64,000 nt of DNA from Diphasiastrum complanatum. Taxonomy: Eukaryota > Streptophyta > Lycopodiopsida > Lycopodiales > Lycopodiaceae. The position numbers were made by a program, and so were the translations under genes. The stretch spans positions 14,388,538-14,452,537 of the forward strand of contig CM055100.1 of the NCBI GenBank assembly GCA_029204225.1, given 5' to 3'. This document shows positions 1 to 11,873 of the stretch, piece by piece; positions within the stretch are counted from its first letter, which is position 1, and each line of letters opens with the position of its first letter. The notes under the pieces were generated by a model. The model was not told the origin of the DNA, did not search any database, and saw only the letters and a list, made by a program, of their open reading frames with translations.

Positions 1-24
1 GCTTGATCGATGAATTCTCATTTT

Positions 25-198
25 TCCATGTACGATCTGCCAGATAACTCCCGGATTGCCACTGCCATTATGTTTTTATGTGGTAAGGCATACTCATGGT
101 GGCATGATCTTAAGAAGCGTGCTATAGTCCCAACCACTTGGGATGATTTATGATACAAACTACTTTAACATAGGATCTTTAAAGTGTCACTAATAGCA
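25..198 (+). pseudogene. Ty3/gypsy gag fragment
   Basis: Frame 1 reads through a segment with the typical Ty3/gypsy gag (Retrotrans_gag) pattern: an R-x-A-T-A stretch, then about 12 residues later a WW pair in SWWHDLKKR, then a VPTTWDDL motif, followed at once by stop codons. In the family this is the capsid-like part of gag, which packages element RNA. Only about 55 codons are recognisable. A TGA follows the WDDL motif, and the segment enters the window without an upstream start. No gypsy protease or pol is visible nearby, so this is a remnant. It is the only gypsy-type trace I found; all other retroelement coding here is copia. Confidence 0.6.
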
Positions 199-559
199 CT
201 TGACTACTAACTTTTTTTTTTTTTAAAGTTGTTGACATGGAGTATATGTACACCTTTTGCATAATAAACTTGTATGCTTCTTTTTGGTGTTCTCTCTTAA
301 TTTTTCTTCTTTGGACTCACATATTGTTGATGATCGTTGAATTTTACTATAGCACGCTATGATTATTGATGCATCAATTTTATAGTATTATTTTTTACAC
401 GGGTTATAGGCCAATGGATCCTGTGAAGATACAAAGATCGATCACAATCATATGTAGCTTGACGAGTACAAAAGCATATCCAAATAAATCGAACGTAAGC
501 TTCATCTTTATGGCAGAAATATTTAAGAGTCAAAAGTTTTTGAAAGATTGAGGAGTCTA
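199..559. other. No gene recognised
   Basis: AT-rich spacer between the gypsy gag scrap and TE-A. It includes a T run near 211-224. The 12-mer agcgtgctatag (116-127) recurs as an exact inverted copy at 347-358, which could be chance. I see no coding signal. Confidence 0.5.
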
Positions 560-759
560 CTTACTTGACATGGATTCGAAAATGAGGCTGAGTCTTAGAG
601 GGACAGGTTTGTGGAGGCATCATCCCTGGGATGAAGACTTTGGATTTGGATTTGGATGAGGAGGGAGTTCCTTGAAATCGAGAACTTGTTGCAACGATGT
701 GAATCAAGGAGGAGAAAGCATATCTAACAATTTGCTTGTCACTAGGTGATCTTGCAATT

Positions 760-1300
760 TCGTAGGTTCAAGGAATTGAAACATCCGAAGGAGTGTGGGA
801 TTGTCTGAAAACGATTCACGAAGCCAAAGGCATCACAAGTATTTTGCTGCTGCAAAAGCAGTTGGAAAGCTTGAAGACAATGCAAGGAAATGGAAGTATG
901 GTAGAGCATATTGAGAATTTGAAAGCGTTGACCAAATAGTTGGAGAGTTCTGGAGCCCTTGTCGATCAAATGTAGCTCATGTATACGCTACTCAATAGCT
1001 TGCCATGTTTATGATCCACTCATTATGTCCTTGGAAGGGTGATGGAGAATCTAGATCTTTTACAAGAGGAGTGTCGAAGGAAAGTTATGCAGCCACAAGA
1101 CGAGTTAGCTTTATTACATAGGATGAAGACACTGACAACGAATGGTAATACAAAAGAATCTGCACAAGAGAGAGGTCAATACTCACAAGGCTAGAAGGAT
1201 TCCAAAAAAAAGGATGGATCCAAGAAAAGAGGATAAATCAAATGTTATTATTGTGATGAGATAGGGCATGTGGTAAGAGACTGTCTCAAAAAACAAGAAG
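760..1300 (+). pseudogene. TE-A gag (UBN2-like) with CCHC zinc knuckle
   Basis: From about 777 the frame reads SEGVWDCLKTIHEAKG, then a Q-L-E-S-L-K-x-M block and a V-E-H-I-E-N-L region, the usual copia gag core that forms the virus-like particle. A TAG interrupts it near 938. At about 1243-1287 lies a CCHC knuckle CYYCDEIGHVVRDC (C-x2-C-x4-H-x4-C), the nucleic-acid-binding part of gag. Stops lie between core and knuckle, and the N-terminus (560-760) is too decayed to place a start. Non-functional. Confidence 0.75.
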
Positions 1301-1499
1301 CATAGCCCAAGCAAATGTGACAGAGATAGAAGAACAATAAGAGGTGATGTCATTCATGGTGTATACGTGGAAAATGAAAGCACGGCTTGAAAATGAGATT
1401 GAAGAAAGAGATTCATCCAGTGATAGTGGTTTTTCAAGTAACAATATTACTGAAGTAGTACCAGTTGTGATTATAGGAGCATAAAGTCGCCATTTAGAA

Positions 1500-1793
1500 G
1501 ATGAATGATGGTACTTAGATTTAGCTCCCACAACTCATATGACTTTCAAACAGTCATCCTTTTCCACATATGAGCCACTTAAGAGGTAAGCAAGTAGTGG
1601 TTGGTGACAAAACAACAAGCAATGATGCTGGAATCAGATCGATATGCTTGTTGCTAGGGAATGACAAAACAAGAATACTAAGAGATGTTCTTCATGTACC
1701 AAATCTAGCTAAGAATCTTATAGTTATTGGTTGTGTGACAAGACTTGGATTGGAAGTGAGATTTCTAAAAAAGAGCTCTAAGCAAGGTGGATG
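1500..1793 (+). pseudogene. TE-A protease remnant
   Basis: The sequence at about 1508-1550 reads WYLDLAPTTHMTF, matching the copia aspartic protease start (W-x-x-D-S-G-A-x-x-H-M-T). The D-S-G catalytic triplet has decayed to D-L-A, so activity is lost. The following frame (1570-1793) keeps the family's DVLHVPNLAKNLIVIG block, which lies between protease and integrase in copia polyproteins. In the family the protease cleaves the gag-pol precursor inside the particle. Confidence 0.65.
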
Positions 1794-1956
1794 AGATTTT
1801 GTTCTAGGAACAAGAACATCGACTGACGACTTTGTCGGATGAGTGTCGTATAGCGTGTATTGCAACATTAACTAATAATAATAGAGCCAATACTCTTTGT
1901 CACAAAAGGCTTGACATGCCAGCATAAGCAATCTTTAGAGACTGTCAAGAAAGGAA

Positions 1957-2650
1957 ATGCTAAGAGTCTTCACATATGATCCAAATGCTAACTTAAAGAA
2001 TGAAAGGTGCGAAGCTTGCTTTTATGAAAAATTGCATAAGCTGCCATATACAAAGAGGGGGATTGAAAGAAGTAATGAGATTCTTGAATTAGTGCATTCA
2101 GATATGTGTGGACCTATGAAAGTAGTATCGTTAGGTGGGTCCAAATGCTTTGTAATATTTATAGATGATTGTAGCCATATGGTACACATTGAAGTAATCA
2201 AGACTAAAGGACATGTTGACATTTTCAAAAAATTCGAGACACAAGCAGAGTTACAGGTTGGAAAAAAAAAATCAAAAAGCTGCAAACAGGTAATGAGGAG
2301 AATTCAGAAGGTCGGCATTTGACAATTTATACATTCAAGAAGGGATAAAGAGAGAGTTCATAGTGACATACCATCCACAACAAAATGACATTTCAAAAAG
2401 AAAAAATAGGACAATCACGGAAATGGTAAGGTGTATGCTACATGATAGAGAGTCGAGCAAGAATCTCTGGGCAGAAGTAGCTATTATAGATGCTTATATA
2501 ATTAATAGGATACCTACGAGAGCTTTACCAAACATCACATTGTATGAGCAATGGCATCAAACAAAACCATTTGTTGAACATCTGAGGGTTTTTGGTGTCT
2601 TTCATATGCATTCATTGATGACACAAAGAGAAGAAAGCTTGACAAGATAG
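1957..2650 (+). pseudogene. TE-A integrase, two frames
   Basis: The first frame (1957-2322) has the second half of the HHCC zinc domain (CEACFYEKLHKLPY), the first catalytic Asp in ELVHSDMCGPM, and FIDDCSHMVHIE. The second frame (2363-2650) carries the block around the catalytic Glu (YHPQQNDISKRKNRTI), in which the expected Glu position is Ser, and then the copia-specific LRVFGV motif. The segment with the second Asp (RSDNGGE in the family) is lost at the frame change. Integrase inserts the element cDNA; this copy cannot. Confidence 0.75.
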
Positions 2651-3079
2651 GATAAAAATGTCTGTTTGTAGGGTATCCAAGTAATGCAAGAGGATATAAG
2701 CTTTATAATCCACTAAGTGGAAAGTTTATGATATCCAGAGATGTTGCCTTTAATGAGGATTGTAGAATGGACGAGTGATGAACCAATAAAGAATAAGATG
2801 TTGGGATTACCCACTTTGATATTGAACCAGGAATCCACTCCAAAAAATGTTCAAGGAATGGAGGAAAACCAAATGACAGGCATCAATCCTCATCAAAGAA
2901 CAGCATACATCAATTCTCAAAAAATAACATTGGAAATACAAGATGAACAGAATGAACCAGATCACCAAGAAGGTACTGGAAAAACTGATGAGCCACAAGA
3001 GATTAGCAAGTGATGTAGAGTCATATTTTTATCTAAACATTTTGATGACGTGACATCTGTAGTAGATAAAATGCTATTG

Positions 3080-4084
3080 GAGCTTGTTGACTACAAGGAA
3101 GCTATGAATTGACTTCAGAAGGAAAAATGGATTCAAGCAATGAATGAAGAAATGGAAGCTATTCAAATGAATAAGGCATGGACCCTAGTTGTGTCGCCAC
3201 CAGGAAGAAATGTGATTGGATGTCGATGGGTATACAAATTGACGTATGGACCTGAAAGACTGGATTGTTACTGAAGGATATGTGCAGAAAGAGGGGATTG
3301 GTTTTAAGAATACATTTGCCCCTATTTCAAGGATTGGGTCAATTCGCTTGTTGATAAAATGGGCTACAATTAGAAATTTGCATATACATCAGAGGATGTC
3401 AGAACAACATTTCTGAATGGTGAACTAAATGAGGAGGTATACATGAAGCAGCCAGAGAGGTACTGGATTGGTTTGCAAATTGGAAACTTTATGAATAAAA
3501 ACAAGCATCTAGAGTCTAGTATGAAAAGATAGAATCCTTCTTCATGAAAAAAGATTTTAGATGAAATCAGTCAGATTCAAGTACATTTCACAAGAAAGTA
3601 GAGAGTCGTCATATTTCCATAGCATTATATGTCAACATGGTGAGCAATTTACAAGACTCAATTGATGAATGTAAATCAAGCTTATGAGAAAATTTTGATA
3701 TGAAGGACCTTGGTGAGCTACATTAATTCCTTGGAATTGAAGTAACTAGAAATAGAAAAGAAGGATAGACCAAGTTGTCACAAGAGAGCTATGTAAAGGA
3801 ATAAATGGAGAAATTTAGAATGGAGGAAAGTAGCATTGTGTCCACACCCATTGGAACCATGATTAAATTTGAGTGCAAGCATGAGCCACAAAATAATGAG
3901 GAGAGAGCAAATGTGGTAAGCAAAGCATACAAAAGTCTAGTTGGATCTTTAATGTATGCTACAATATGCACAAGAGAAGACATTTCAACTACAGTAGGCA
4001 AATTGAGCCAATATTTGAATAATATGGGTCTAAGCCATTGGAATGTAGCAAAAAGAGTACTAAAATATCTACAAGGGACCATAA
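3080..4084 (+). pseudogene. TE-A reverse transcriptase, degenerate
   Basis: Copia RT blocks appear in order across shifting frames: WIQAMNEEMEAIQMNKAWTL, then GCRWVYKL, NTFAPISR and a decayed Q-M-D-V-x-T-x-F-L-N-G region near 3390-3420. The catalytic YVDD region is degraded (ALYVNM near 3625), followed by the M-K-D-L-G-E-L block. The clearest frame (3805-4084) reads through SLVGSLMYATICTREDIS to the YLQG motif. The active site and frame are both lost. The 3' edge is a sharp junction with the TE-B LTR. Confidence 0.75.
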
Positions 4085-4519
4085 TGTCGAAAATTAGTGG
4101 GCTTGTGCGGAAGCTATGAGCGAGCTAGATGTGTGGATCGGAAACGCCACAGTTAGTAGCAAAATAGTTCAATTGATGGATTCAGAGAAATGCGCAATGA
4201 TCAATGACATCAGTAGGGCCAATCACACTCTGATTATTATCAACAATGAGTACAATTGCATGAAGTTATGACCTCAGCTTGTTTAGCGTGATAACACTAA
4301 TATTGATTAATTAAAAATCAGACTCGGAATATCAGAAGAACTTTTTTGATGAGGATTCTAAGTTTGATATACTAAAAATATCTACAACTGAATTTCCTAT
4401 AGTTATTACAACCGCTCTCATGCCATAAATGCATGTACAAAGTTGACGGACATTTATGTTTTTAACTTTTGGGATGCTCATTAACAAAAGGATTTGAGAT
4501 TGAGCATTGAAATACAACA
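4085..4519 (-). repeat. TE-B 3' LTR (candidate)
   Basis: On the minus strand a polypurine tract (aagggggag, about 4520-4530) lies just upstream of TGTTGTATTTC, the usual order at a copia 3' LTR start. On the plus strand the block runs from tgtcg (4085), exactly where TE-A stops, to caaca (4519), giving TG...CA ends over 435 bp. The partner 5' LTR was not found, so the left edge rests on this junction. Confidence 0.5.
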
Positions 4520-5155
4520 CTCCCCCTTAATGTGGATCCTAGAAAGGTTTGATCTTCAGATTTAATATGTCGTTGAATCTGAGATGATGCTCCTTTGATA
4601 GGACCTTTGAAAAGTAATTTGTTGTCATTGATTCTCTCCTGCAGTAGACTAATGATACCTCCTTGCTGTGCACTTTCTCTTTTGAATAATGATACTTGAT
4701 TTTGATACGCTTGCTTCATGAATGAAATCTCGGATTGAGAGGGAGCAATGGTGCTTTGATTATCACAGAAAATGGTTGTTGGATGTGACTGTGCAAGGTC
4801 GAATTCTGCTAGCAGATGCCTCAACCAAATTGTCTCCTTAATAGCATTTGTGGCAGCAATGTATTCTGATTCGGTTGATGATAATGCTACTGAGGTCTTC
4901 TTCCAGCTATTCCGAGAGATTGGGCCTTCATTGTATAAAAGTACAAATCCAGAAGTTGATCTTCTGGTATCAACGTCCCCTGTCCAATCTGCATCTGTTC
5001 TAGAATATTTGCAGATTGGTTGACTCCATAGCATATGCTGAGATGTTTGGTTGCTTGAATGTACTTCATGACTTTCAAGAGTGCTTGACACGGATTTGAT
5101 AGGAACTGGTTAAGTGAACTGGTTGAGTATGCAAGGTTTGGCCGAATCTAGATCC
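4520..5155 (-). pseudogene. TE-B RNase H and RT 3' end (left half)
   Basis: Read on the minus strand, RT thumb-type sequence (VMKYIQATKHL) passes to RNase H with DADWTGDVDTRRSTSG, the ALSSTESEYIAAT block and IFCDNQSTI, which hold the family's catalytic acidic residues. The C-terminal part no longer matches the usual H-x-R-S-K-H-I-E block. One frameshift lies near 5020. The upstream RT continues across TE-C at 25338-26036. Reading across the TE-C insertion with a single copy of its target duplication keeps one frame, which shows both halves belong to one element. Confidence 0.85.
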
Positions 5156-5628
5156 AGTTAGAAATCAGAGTTAATCTGATATACATTTTATGTAAGCTCT
5201 AAATGTGACGATGTAATTATTGTACAGTTTATTTGGTTTATTGTATATGGTTGTGATCGGGACGTGACCCGTTAGAATATATTGATTGGGCACTGATCCT
5301 GTAGCCGGCTACTTGGGCTAGCCGAGTAGCCACACATGGAAAAATTAGCCTGTACAGAGTTATTTACAATACTTGCTATACTTGGGGGCATGTCCCAAGT
5401 TTGTTGGTTGAATTTGGCCATATTGGGCCCCGACCTTAGTTTGACAGGTGGTAGGCCAATTTTAGGACACCTGCCTTTTCATGTAGTTTGTGAATACTCT
5501 ATATGTACAGTGTTTCTTTGTAATCAATTAACTTTCATTGTGCCATCTTTGAGAGCTTGTGAGGAGAGGCTATGGTGATTGTGTGATGTGATCTGCATAC
5601 TGCACTAGATTCTATCAGAATTTCAACT
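5156..5628 (+). repeat. TE-C 5' LTR
   Basis: This 473-bp block recurs at 24864-25337. Boundaries are fixed by the PBS that starts at 5629, by the terminal inverted AGTT/AACT and by the target duplication. The first two bases are AG in both LTRs, so this is not a private mutation of one end. A copia-like LTR would supply promoter and polyadenylation signals; I cannot place a clear TATA box. Confidence 0.85.
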
Positions 5629-5640
5629 TGGTATCAAAGC
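5629..5640 (+). other. TE-C primer-binding site
   Basis: TGGTATCAAAGC abuts the LTR directly. It matches the plant initiator-Met PBS TGGTATCAGAGC with one G-to-A change. It primes minus-strand DNA in the family. Confidence 0.85.
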
Positions 5641-7291
5641 GTCAAGGTGATGCAGGTATGCACGATCTGGTGGAGCTATGGGATTGCATCTTTCACCAGG
5701 AAAAATAGCACTCGGAGCATCTCAGAAGAGAGGACTCCATACGGGGTATCGGTAGTCCGGATGGCATGAGACAGCAAAGTCCTTCGATTGGAGCTTAGAT
5801 TAGAACGATCGTCGTAGGTGGATTCCAGGGAAAATTCACGGAGAAACTTGTAGTTTCGGTGGTTTTAGGGAAATCATTGATGTTGGCTATGATATTCACT
5901 ATGTGGACAACCGTTTGGCGCAACATGACTTGCATGGCTATTCAAAGAGCAGTGATAGAGAGCCATGGCAATTTACAGGGGCAGATTGGGTGGAAATCTG
6001 AGAGAATTGCGGAATTTTTAGATTATATGAGCCATTGAAGGCTTTATCAGAAAAGCGGACTGTTAGCAGGAAATTGAACACCAATTGAAGAGCCGTAAAT
6101 TGCATTAGAACACTTGAGGTAGGGCGACCTCAGTGCAACAGGAGGCTGCAAGTGAAAGCTCAAGGAAAGCCTGAGAAATGCCCAAGAACTCTTCTTCCTC
6201 ACAGGGCTAGGGTTTACAGCCGGGAAGAGCTGGATCTTTCTCCATGGTAGACCTATTTTAGAGTTGTGAAAGGCTAATGGTGGGTGCTCTAGTACTGCCA
6301 AGAGAATCTCCAATGGCCGCGGATAGCCATTGAGAAGAGAGGGCACGAGATCAAAAAGGAGTAGGCAGCCACAGAAACCCTTGTGGAATCACCATAGCCA
6401 AAAAGCAAGGTGAAGGAAGAAGAAGAGAGAGGCTCGCGTGTAGCCAGTGTGAGGATGAAGGTAGCGTCTCAAAGTGCGTAGCGACTGGAAGCGTGGAGTT
6501 CAATGCGCTGAAATGCGCAGGATCATTGGATGGAGGATCCATGGAGATCAATAGTCAGGATTGTGAGCTCAGGGAGCAGCGTGGACCATCAGATGTAGAA
6601 GGGCCGTTAGATGGCAATTGAAGGGGCTTGAAGGGAAAAGGCACCCTTCTCTTCATTAAAAATTTTCAATGTGAAATTCATTGAAGGACCCGAAGTCCAA
6701 AGTGGACTTCACTTCATTAAGAAACTTCAGTTTGAAGTTACAGTTCAAATTTGCAAGGCATTTTGGAAATGGACCTATCTTTGGCTAGAAGGCACCTTTT
6801 TTGGCCATCCTTGGGCCAAAATGACCCGCTGAAACTGGTTGCTCAGAGCCAACGGACAGAGCAACGTCACAGAGCAGGGAGAAAGGTGTTTCGGGGCGTT
6901 TTATCACCATTCCATTGAGCGGAGTGCAGGTGACCTAGTAATGGGCTACATTCGCTATTTGAATACCATAGGGCCAAATTTGGGGCTATTTTTGGCTAGT
7001 GAAACTTGCTACAGGGCAGTACAATGAGGCATTATCACTTTTGAATAATTATTACTTACTTCTGATAGGGCAACATGGTGTTTGAAAGTGGTAAATGCGG
7101 TATGGGGTGAATGGTAGCGGAATCGTGTGGAGAAAGCTAGTATTGGCAACGGAAGTGCAGTTTGGCGGCATGACTACTCATCATTGGCGACAATTTTGAG
7201 AGGGCAACCAATCACAAATGAGAGCTAGGCATGGTATGCTGGTTATAGGTGAAAAATTCTTGTGATCAGGTTCAACTTTTGGGGTTCAAAC
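5641..7291 (+). other. TE-C leader, no coding
   Basis: No credible reading frame. The block is collinear with the TE-J leader (46969-48240): shared exact words include cattaaaaattttcaa (6654 and 47792) and tcaccattccattg (6904 and 48039), with weaker similarity between (the gacctcagtg and ggccgcgga areas). In TE-J the leader runs into a gag start; here it does not. It may hold packaging or dimerisation signals. It ends at the TE-D insertion. Confidence 0.7.
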
Positions 7292-7941
7292 TATCAAATT
7301 TCAGAGTTTATGGACTGAAATTGATCTACAAATGATCATAAAGAGTGATTGGTAGCTTGGGATCTTGATCTATATCAAGACTAGCTTCCAAATCTAGCTT
7401 CTACTTGACAATCTTTGTGATTCCAAGCAAGAACAATAAAAAAAGATGATCCACGGCTTTACACGTGTGAAGTACAACTACTGTACGGCCTGATAACAGA
7501 GAAATAGTTTACTTATCATTTACAAAGCATTCATCCACAAAGAAAGTGCTTAAGAGAGTCAAAACACGATGATAGCTTCACAAACCAAGATTTCTCATCA
7601 TTAGCTCAATAATGGATCCATCATGGATCAAGTACAAATTCACCATAATTTCTCTCTAAGCTACATCCAGCACGTGTAGGATAGCTCGTTGTACTTATCC
7701 ATATCCACTTTGGATAAGATCATCCATTGGTGGTTTGTGTTGACCTTCTAGACTCCTACAATCTAGGACCTAACTCCTATAATTTAGGAGATGTCATATT
7801 AGACTCAAATGAAAGCTAATCAAAATGGATCTGAATATTACAAGTGTCATTTCACACGTGTGGATAGGTCCTCACATGTGTGGATCCACATAGATGTCTA
7901 ATATTCATCAAAAACCCTGTGAAAATTGCTAAATTCTAACA
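7292..7941 (-). repeat. TE-D 3' LTR
   Basis: 650-bp LTR, partner at 12480-13148. The plus-strand left end is degraded (TATC instead of TGTT) and the right end is TAACA. On the minus strand the tract attgaggaggag (7942-7953) precedes it, as expected for second-strand priming. It carries the ACGT-core palindromes cacacgtgtg (7853-7862) and a one-base variant near 7460. Confidence 0.9.
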
Positions 7942-7948
7942 CTCCTCC

Positions 7949-9474
7949 TCAATTTTTACATGACACAACTATAGTACATCTATCTACAACACCTAAGGCT
8001 GATCTTAACTTGATAAATGAAGCCTTTGGAAAGGCTTTAGTGAGTAGATCAGCAAGGCAATCTGAAGAAGACACATGATGTAGCTTGATCTCCTTTGCTT
8101 GAACCTTTTCCCTCACAAAATGGTGAGCAATCTCTATGTGCTTGCTCCTTGCATGGAATGTGGAATTGGTTGCTAATGCTTGGCTTGATTGATTGTCACA
8201 AAATATTGTTGGCTGCTCCTCGGCCTCCATGACTTGTAATTCCACCAAAATCCTCTTCAACCATAGAATCTCCTTTGTTGTGGATGTTAGTGCCTTGTAT
8301 TCCGATTCGGTTGAAGATAGAGAGATAGTATCTTGCTTTTTGGAAAGCCAAGACACTATGCCATTGCAAAGAAAGGTAACAAAAGCACTTGTGGACCTCC
8401 TATCCTTATCACCTGCAAAATCAGCATCCAAATATGCCTTAAGGCTAGATTAGATCCATCATATAAAATGCCAAAATTCCTGGTACCTCAACACCCTTTT
8501 TGCATTTTTCCAATGACAAACCAATGGATTTTGCATAGATTGGCTTAGTTTGCCTACACTATAACTTAGATTACGTCTAGTTATAGTAAGATAGATCAAG
8601 GAGCATACAAGTCTCCTATATAGTGTGATGTCCTCAAAGGATGCTTCATCATCACTATTGGAAACTTTTACATTTTGCTCCATAGGAGATTCTACTCCTT
8701 TACAATCTTTTATTTCAAACTTTTCTAATATAGAAGGAGCATATTTGGATTGACAATTAAAACTCAATTCTTTGCCTCTTGAAACTTCTATTTTCTAATA
8801 TGAAATGAAGATTACCAAGATCCACCATCTTAAACTCCTTAAACAATGCTACTTTCACTTCTTGTATACCATCAAGATCATTTCCACTAAGGATAATGTC
8901 ATCAACATACAAAATGAGAATGATGATCTTACCATCATTAAATCTTAAGTACAAAGAAGTATCATAAGCACTTACAACAAACTTAATAGAGGTCAAAAAG
9001 GTATTCAACCTAGAGTACCAAGCTCTAGTGCTTGCTTAAGCCCATAAAGGCTTCTTAGCAACAAACAAACTTTTTTTTCTTGATCTTCTTTGATGAAGCC
9101 CTTGGGTTGCCTCATGAAAATCTCCTCTTCCAAATATCCATTGAGAAAAGCATTATTCACATCAAGTTGAAAGAGGCCAATTGAAAGTAGTTGCAAGAGA
9201 AATAATCAACCTTATGGAAACTAGCTTAGCAACAGGAGCAAAAGTTTCACGAAATTTACTCCCTTGGTTTGCAAGAACCCCTTTTCCACTAGCCTTGCCT
9301 TGTGTTTGTTGATGCTCCCATCTTAATTGTACTTCAATCTATAGATCCATTTGCACTCAAGTGGCTTTCTTCCTTGAGGAAGATCCACAAGCTTCAATGT
9401 ATGATTCTCCATAAGAGTACTCCTTTTGCATGGCATCCCTCCATTCTTTGATTCCATAGCTTCTTCAAAGCAAC
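7949..9474 (-). pseudogene. TE-D reverse transcriptase and RNase H
   Basis: On the minus strand RT starts near 9470 and runs through a stop and frame changes: GSINKHKARLV, then [20 protein letters not shown] with MRQPKGF, then ILYVDDIILSGNDL with the catalytic YVDD intact (about 8910). RNase H (8431-7949) shows MDADFAGDKDRRSTSA, SLSSTESEYKAL, IFCDNQSSQAL and HARSKHIEIAHHFVREK, the full set of family motifs. At least three frame breaks (about 9196-9290, about 9005 and 8431-8770) inactivate it. Confidence 0.85.
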
Positions 9475-11336
9475 TTACATAGAAGTTAGAAAAGTGTAAG
9501 AGGTAAGTGAATGTAGATCTTTCCTTTGTTCACCTTTGTCAACATAGTTGAGCCTTGGGGGTTCGACCTTCCTTCTTGTAGATCTCCTTGGAGTCCTCGG
9601 ATCTTGAGATGGATCTTCAAGATCTTGATCACATGTAGGCTCCTCCTCAAACCTCACAAGATCCTTGACATAAGATAGATTAGAAGCTTTCTCATTCAAC
9701 TTGAAGTAGTTACCTTCATCAAAAGTAACATCTCTGCTCACTAAAGTCTTCTTAGTGATAGGATTATAGACTCTATATCCTTTGCTATTTGCAGCATAAC
9801 CAACAAAGATCCCTTTAATAGAAGTAGGGTCGTCCTTTTTTCCTGTATCTAATGCTTGAAAAACATAGCAAGTAGATCCAAAAATTCTTAGATCTTTAAG
9901 ATTTGGCTTCTTACAAAATAGAGCCTCATAAGATGTTATGCCTCCAATGGGCTTACATGGCAATCTATTACACAAATAAGTTGCACAAATAATAGCTCTC
10001 CCCAAAAGGACTTAGGTAGAGATGCATCTAACCTTAAAGCCTTAGCACACTCACATAGTGTTCTATTCATCCTCTTGGCTATTCCATTTTGTTGAGGACT
10101 ATAAGTACATGTAAGTTCTCTCTTAATGCCATTCGATTTACAAAACTCTATCATCTTGGTGGAGATATACTCTCCACCATTATCACTCCTCAATACTTTA
10201 ATTCTAGCATCAAGTTGATTTTCAACTAGAGTTTTGAACTTAACAAAAGCTTCAAACTCTTTACTTTTGGAATCCAAAAGTTCAATCCAAGTGTATCTAG
10301 AGTGATCATCAATAAAAGATACATACATGGATGCACCTCCATTAGATTCTTGAGAAAAAGAGTGCACATCACTATGAATAAGATCTAATGCTTTTGTAGA
10401 TCTAGTGGAAGAGATATCAAAAGGTAGCTTGTGTGCCTTTGAGAGGCTACAAGCTTCACAACTTTTTCCACACGTTGAGAGTGTCTTTGGAAGGCCAAGA
10501 GCAAGATCCTTGGTGCATAGCATCTCCATAGATTTGAAGTTGGGGTGGCCCAACCTCTTATGCCAAAGCTCCACTTGATTGAGCTCCTCCTTCACCATGT
10601 TCACACTTCCAAGAAAAACATTAGCGTCAAGCTTAAAAAGCCTTTCTTGCTTGAATCCCTTTACAATGCAAGTATTATTCATCATTATGGAGCAAACTCC
10701 TTGCTTAAAATGGACATCTAAGCCATCATCCATCAATTGTCCTACACTTAACAAATTCTTAGTGAGTGTAGGAACATAGAGTACATTATCAAGATCTACT
10801 CTTTTAGAGGATCCAAGACTAAAAGGAATAGTTCCCACTCCATCTATTCTATATTCTTGATCACTTGTTGTTAGAATAGAACTTTTACAACCTACAAAAG
10901 GTACAAGAGTTGAGAAAAAATCCTTTTGGAATGTCATGTGGGAACTAGCCCCACTATCAATCCACCATGTGTCATTGGAGTATCTCTTTGATGTTGATGT
11001 AGAAGCCATCAAGGATGAATCCACTTCATCCTCATCTTCCTCAAGAGTAAGGTTGCCTTGTTTGCTCTCTCCTTGTGCATTCTTCTTCTTGAAACACTCG
11101 GATGCAAAGTGCCCCTTCTTTCCACTAAAGAAGCACTTGAGTTTGGCTTTGTTCTTCTTTCCACCTTTGGAGCTTGATGGTTGATCATCATTCTTGGTCT
11201 CCTTGTATTGAATCTTCTTCTTTGACTTTGCCTTTCCCTTGCTTGAGAAGTTGGCCTTCTCATCACCATCATGCAACTTTAAGGATCCAATCCTTTGCTT
11301 GACATGAAGGATCCTACTCTCCTCGGCTACAAGCAC
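9475..11336 (-). pseudogene. TE-D gag C-terminus, protease, integrase
   Basis: One 466-codon minus-strand frame (11336-9936) holds a knuckle (CFFSGKKGHFASEC, first-pair spacing kept but the second Cys is Ser), protease WWIDSGASSHMTF with D-S-G intact, the HHCC domain (LWHKRLGHPN to CEACSLSKAH), catalytic Asp in HSDVH, the RSDNGGEY block and SPQQNGIAKR, where the catalytic Glu is Lys. A frameshift near 9990 leads to a second frame (10005-9475) with the integrase C-terminal block (SYEALFCKKPNLKDLRIFG) and the acidic linker to RT. Confidence 0.85.
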
Positions 11337-11486
11337 ACTATGAAGCTTGTCTATGGAAGGTAGTGCATCTTGGCAAAGCTTTGTACAAGATTGGAGAACT
11401 CATCTCCAAGACCATTCAAAATGATTTGAACAAGTTCATCATCATAAATACCCTCACTAATGATGGAAAGTTCTTTGTTGAGAGAT

Positions 11487-11873
11487 TTAATTCTCAAGAC
11501 ATACTCTTGAGCACTCATCACTCCCTCTAATGCTTTGAAGAACTTTATTTCTAATCATAAGCACTCTAGAGGTATTTTTGGATTCATAAATCCCTTTGAG
11601 GTAGTTCCATGCCTCCTTGGCCGAGGTACAAGATGCTACTTCTTTTAGAAGTTCATTACTAACATTCATTTTCAAGCAATGTAATGCTAGTCTAACTCTC
11701 TTTTTGTACCTCACTTGATCTTGAACTCCTTGAGGTTCTTCTTCCTCTCCTATGACAAGATCAAACATATCTTGGAGCACTAGTAGTGACTCCATTCTTA
11801 CTTTCCAAGTTGAATAATTACTAGAATTTAGCCTTTCACTAGCCTGAGGAAGATAGGCTCCAATTGAACACAT
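11487..11873 (-). pseudogene. TE-D gag N-terminal part
   Basis: The start codon is placed at 11873-11871 because the following residues (MCSIGAYLPQASERLN, then SSNYSTWKVRMES) match the TE-E gag start (MASINAYLLDTNERLN, then KTNYTIWKVRMES). The core continues through LHCLKMNVSNELLKEV and AKEAWNYLKGIYESK and loses frame near 11500. Gag forms the particle in this family. Confidence 0.8.

Larger units (their letters stand above)
560..4084 (+). mobile_element. TE-A: decayed Ty1/copia retrotransposon
   Basis: Gag, zinc knuckle, protease remnant, integrase and reverse transcriptase follow one another on the plus strand in copia order, broken by many stops and frameshifts. No 5' LTR or PBS is recognisable. 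The RT ends abruptly at about 4084 within the motif leading to RNase H (VAKRVLKYLQG), where the LTR of minus-strand TE-B begins, so TE-B probably inserted here. The missing RNase H was not found beyond TE-B. This is among the oldest copies in the window, judging by its decay. Confidence 0.8.

Noticed and set aside
116-358. 12-bp exact inverted repeat (agcgtgctatag) as transposon ends
   Set aside because: Too short, no flanking duplication, and one arm lies inside the gypsy gag reading frame.
5336-5578. 80-codon frame inside the TE-C 5' LTR (similar one in the 3' LTR)
   Set aside because: Lies inside the LTR, has no known motif, and differs between the two LTRs without sign of codon constraint.
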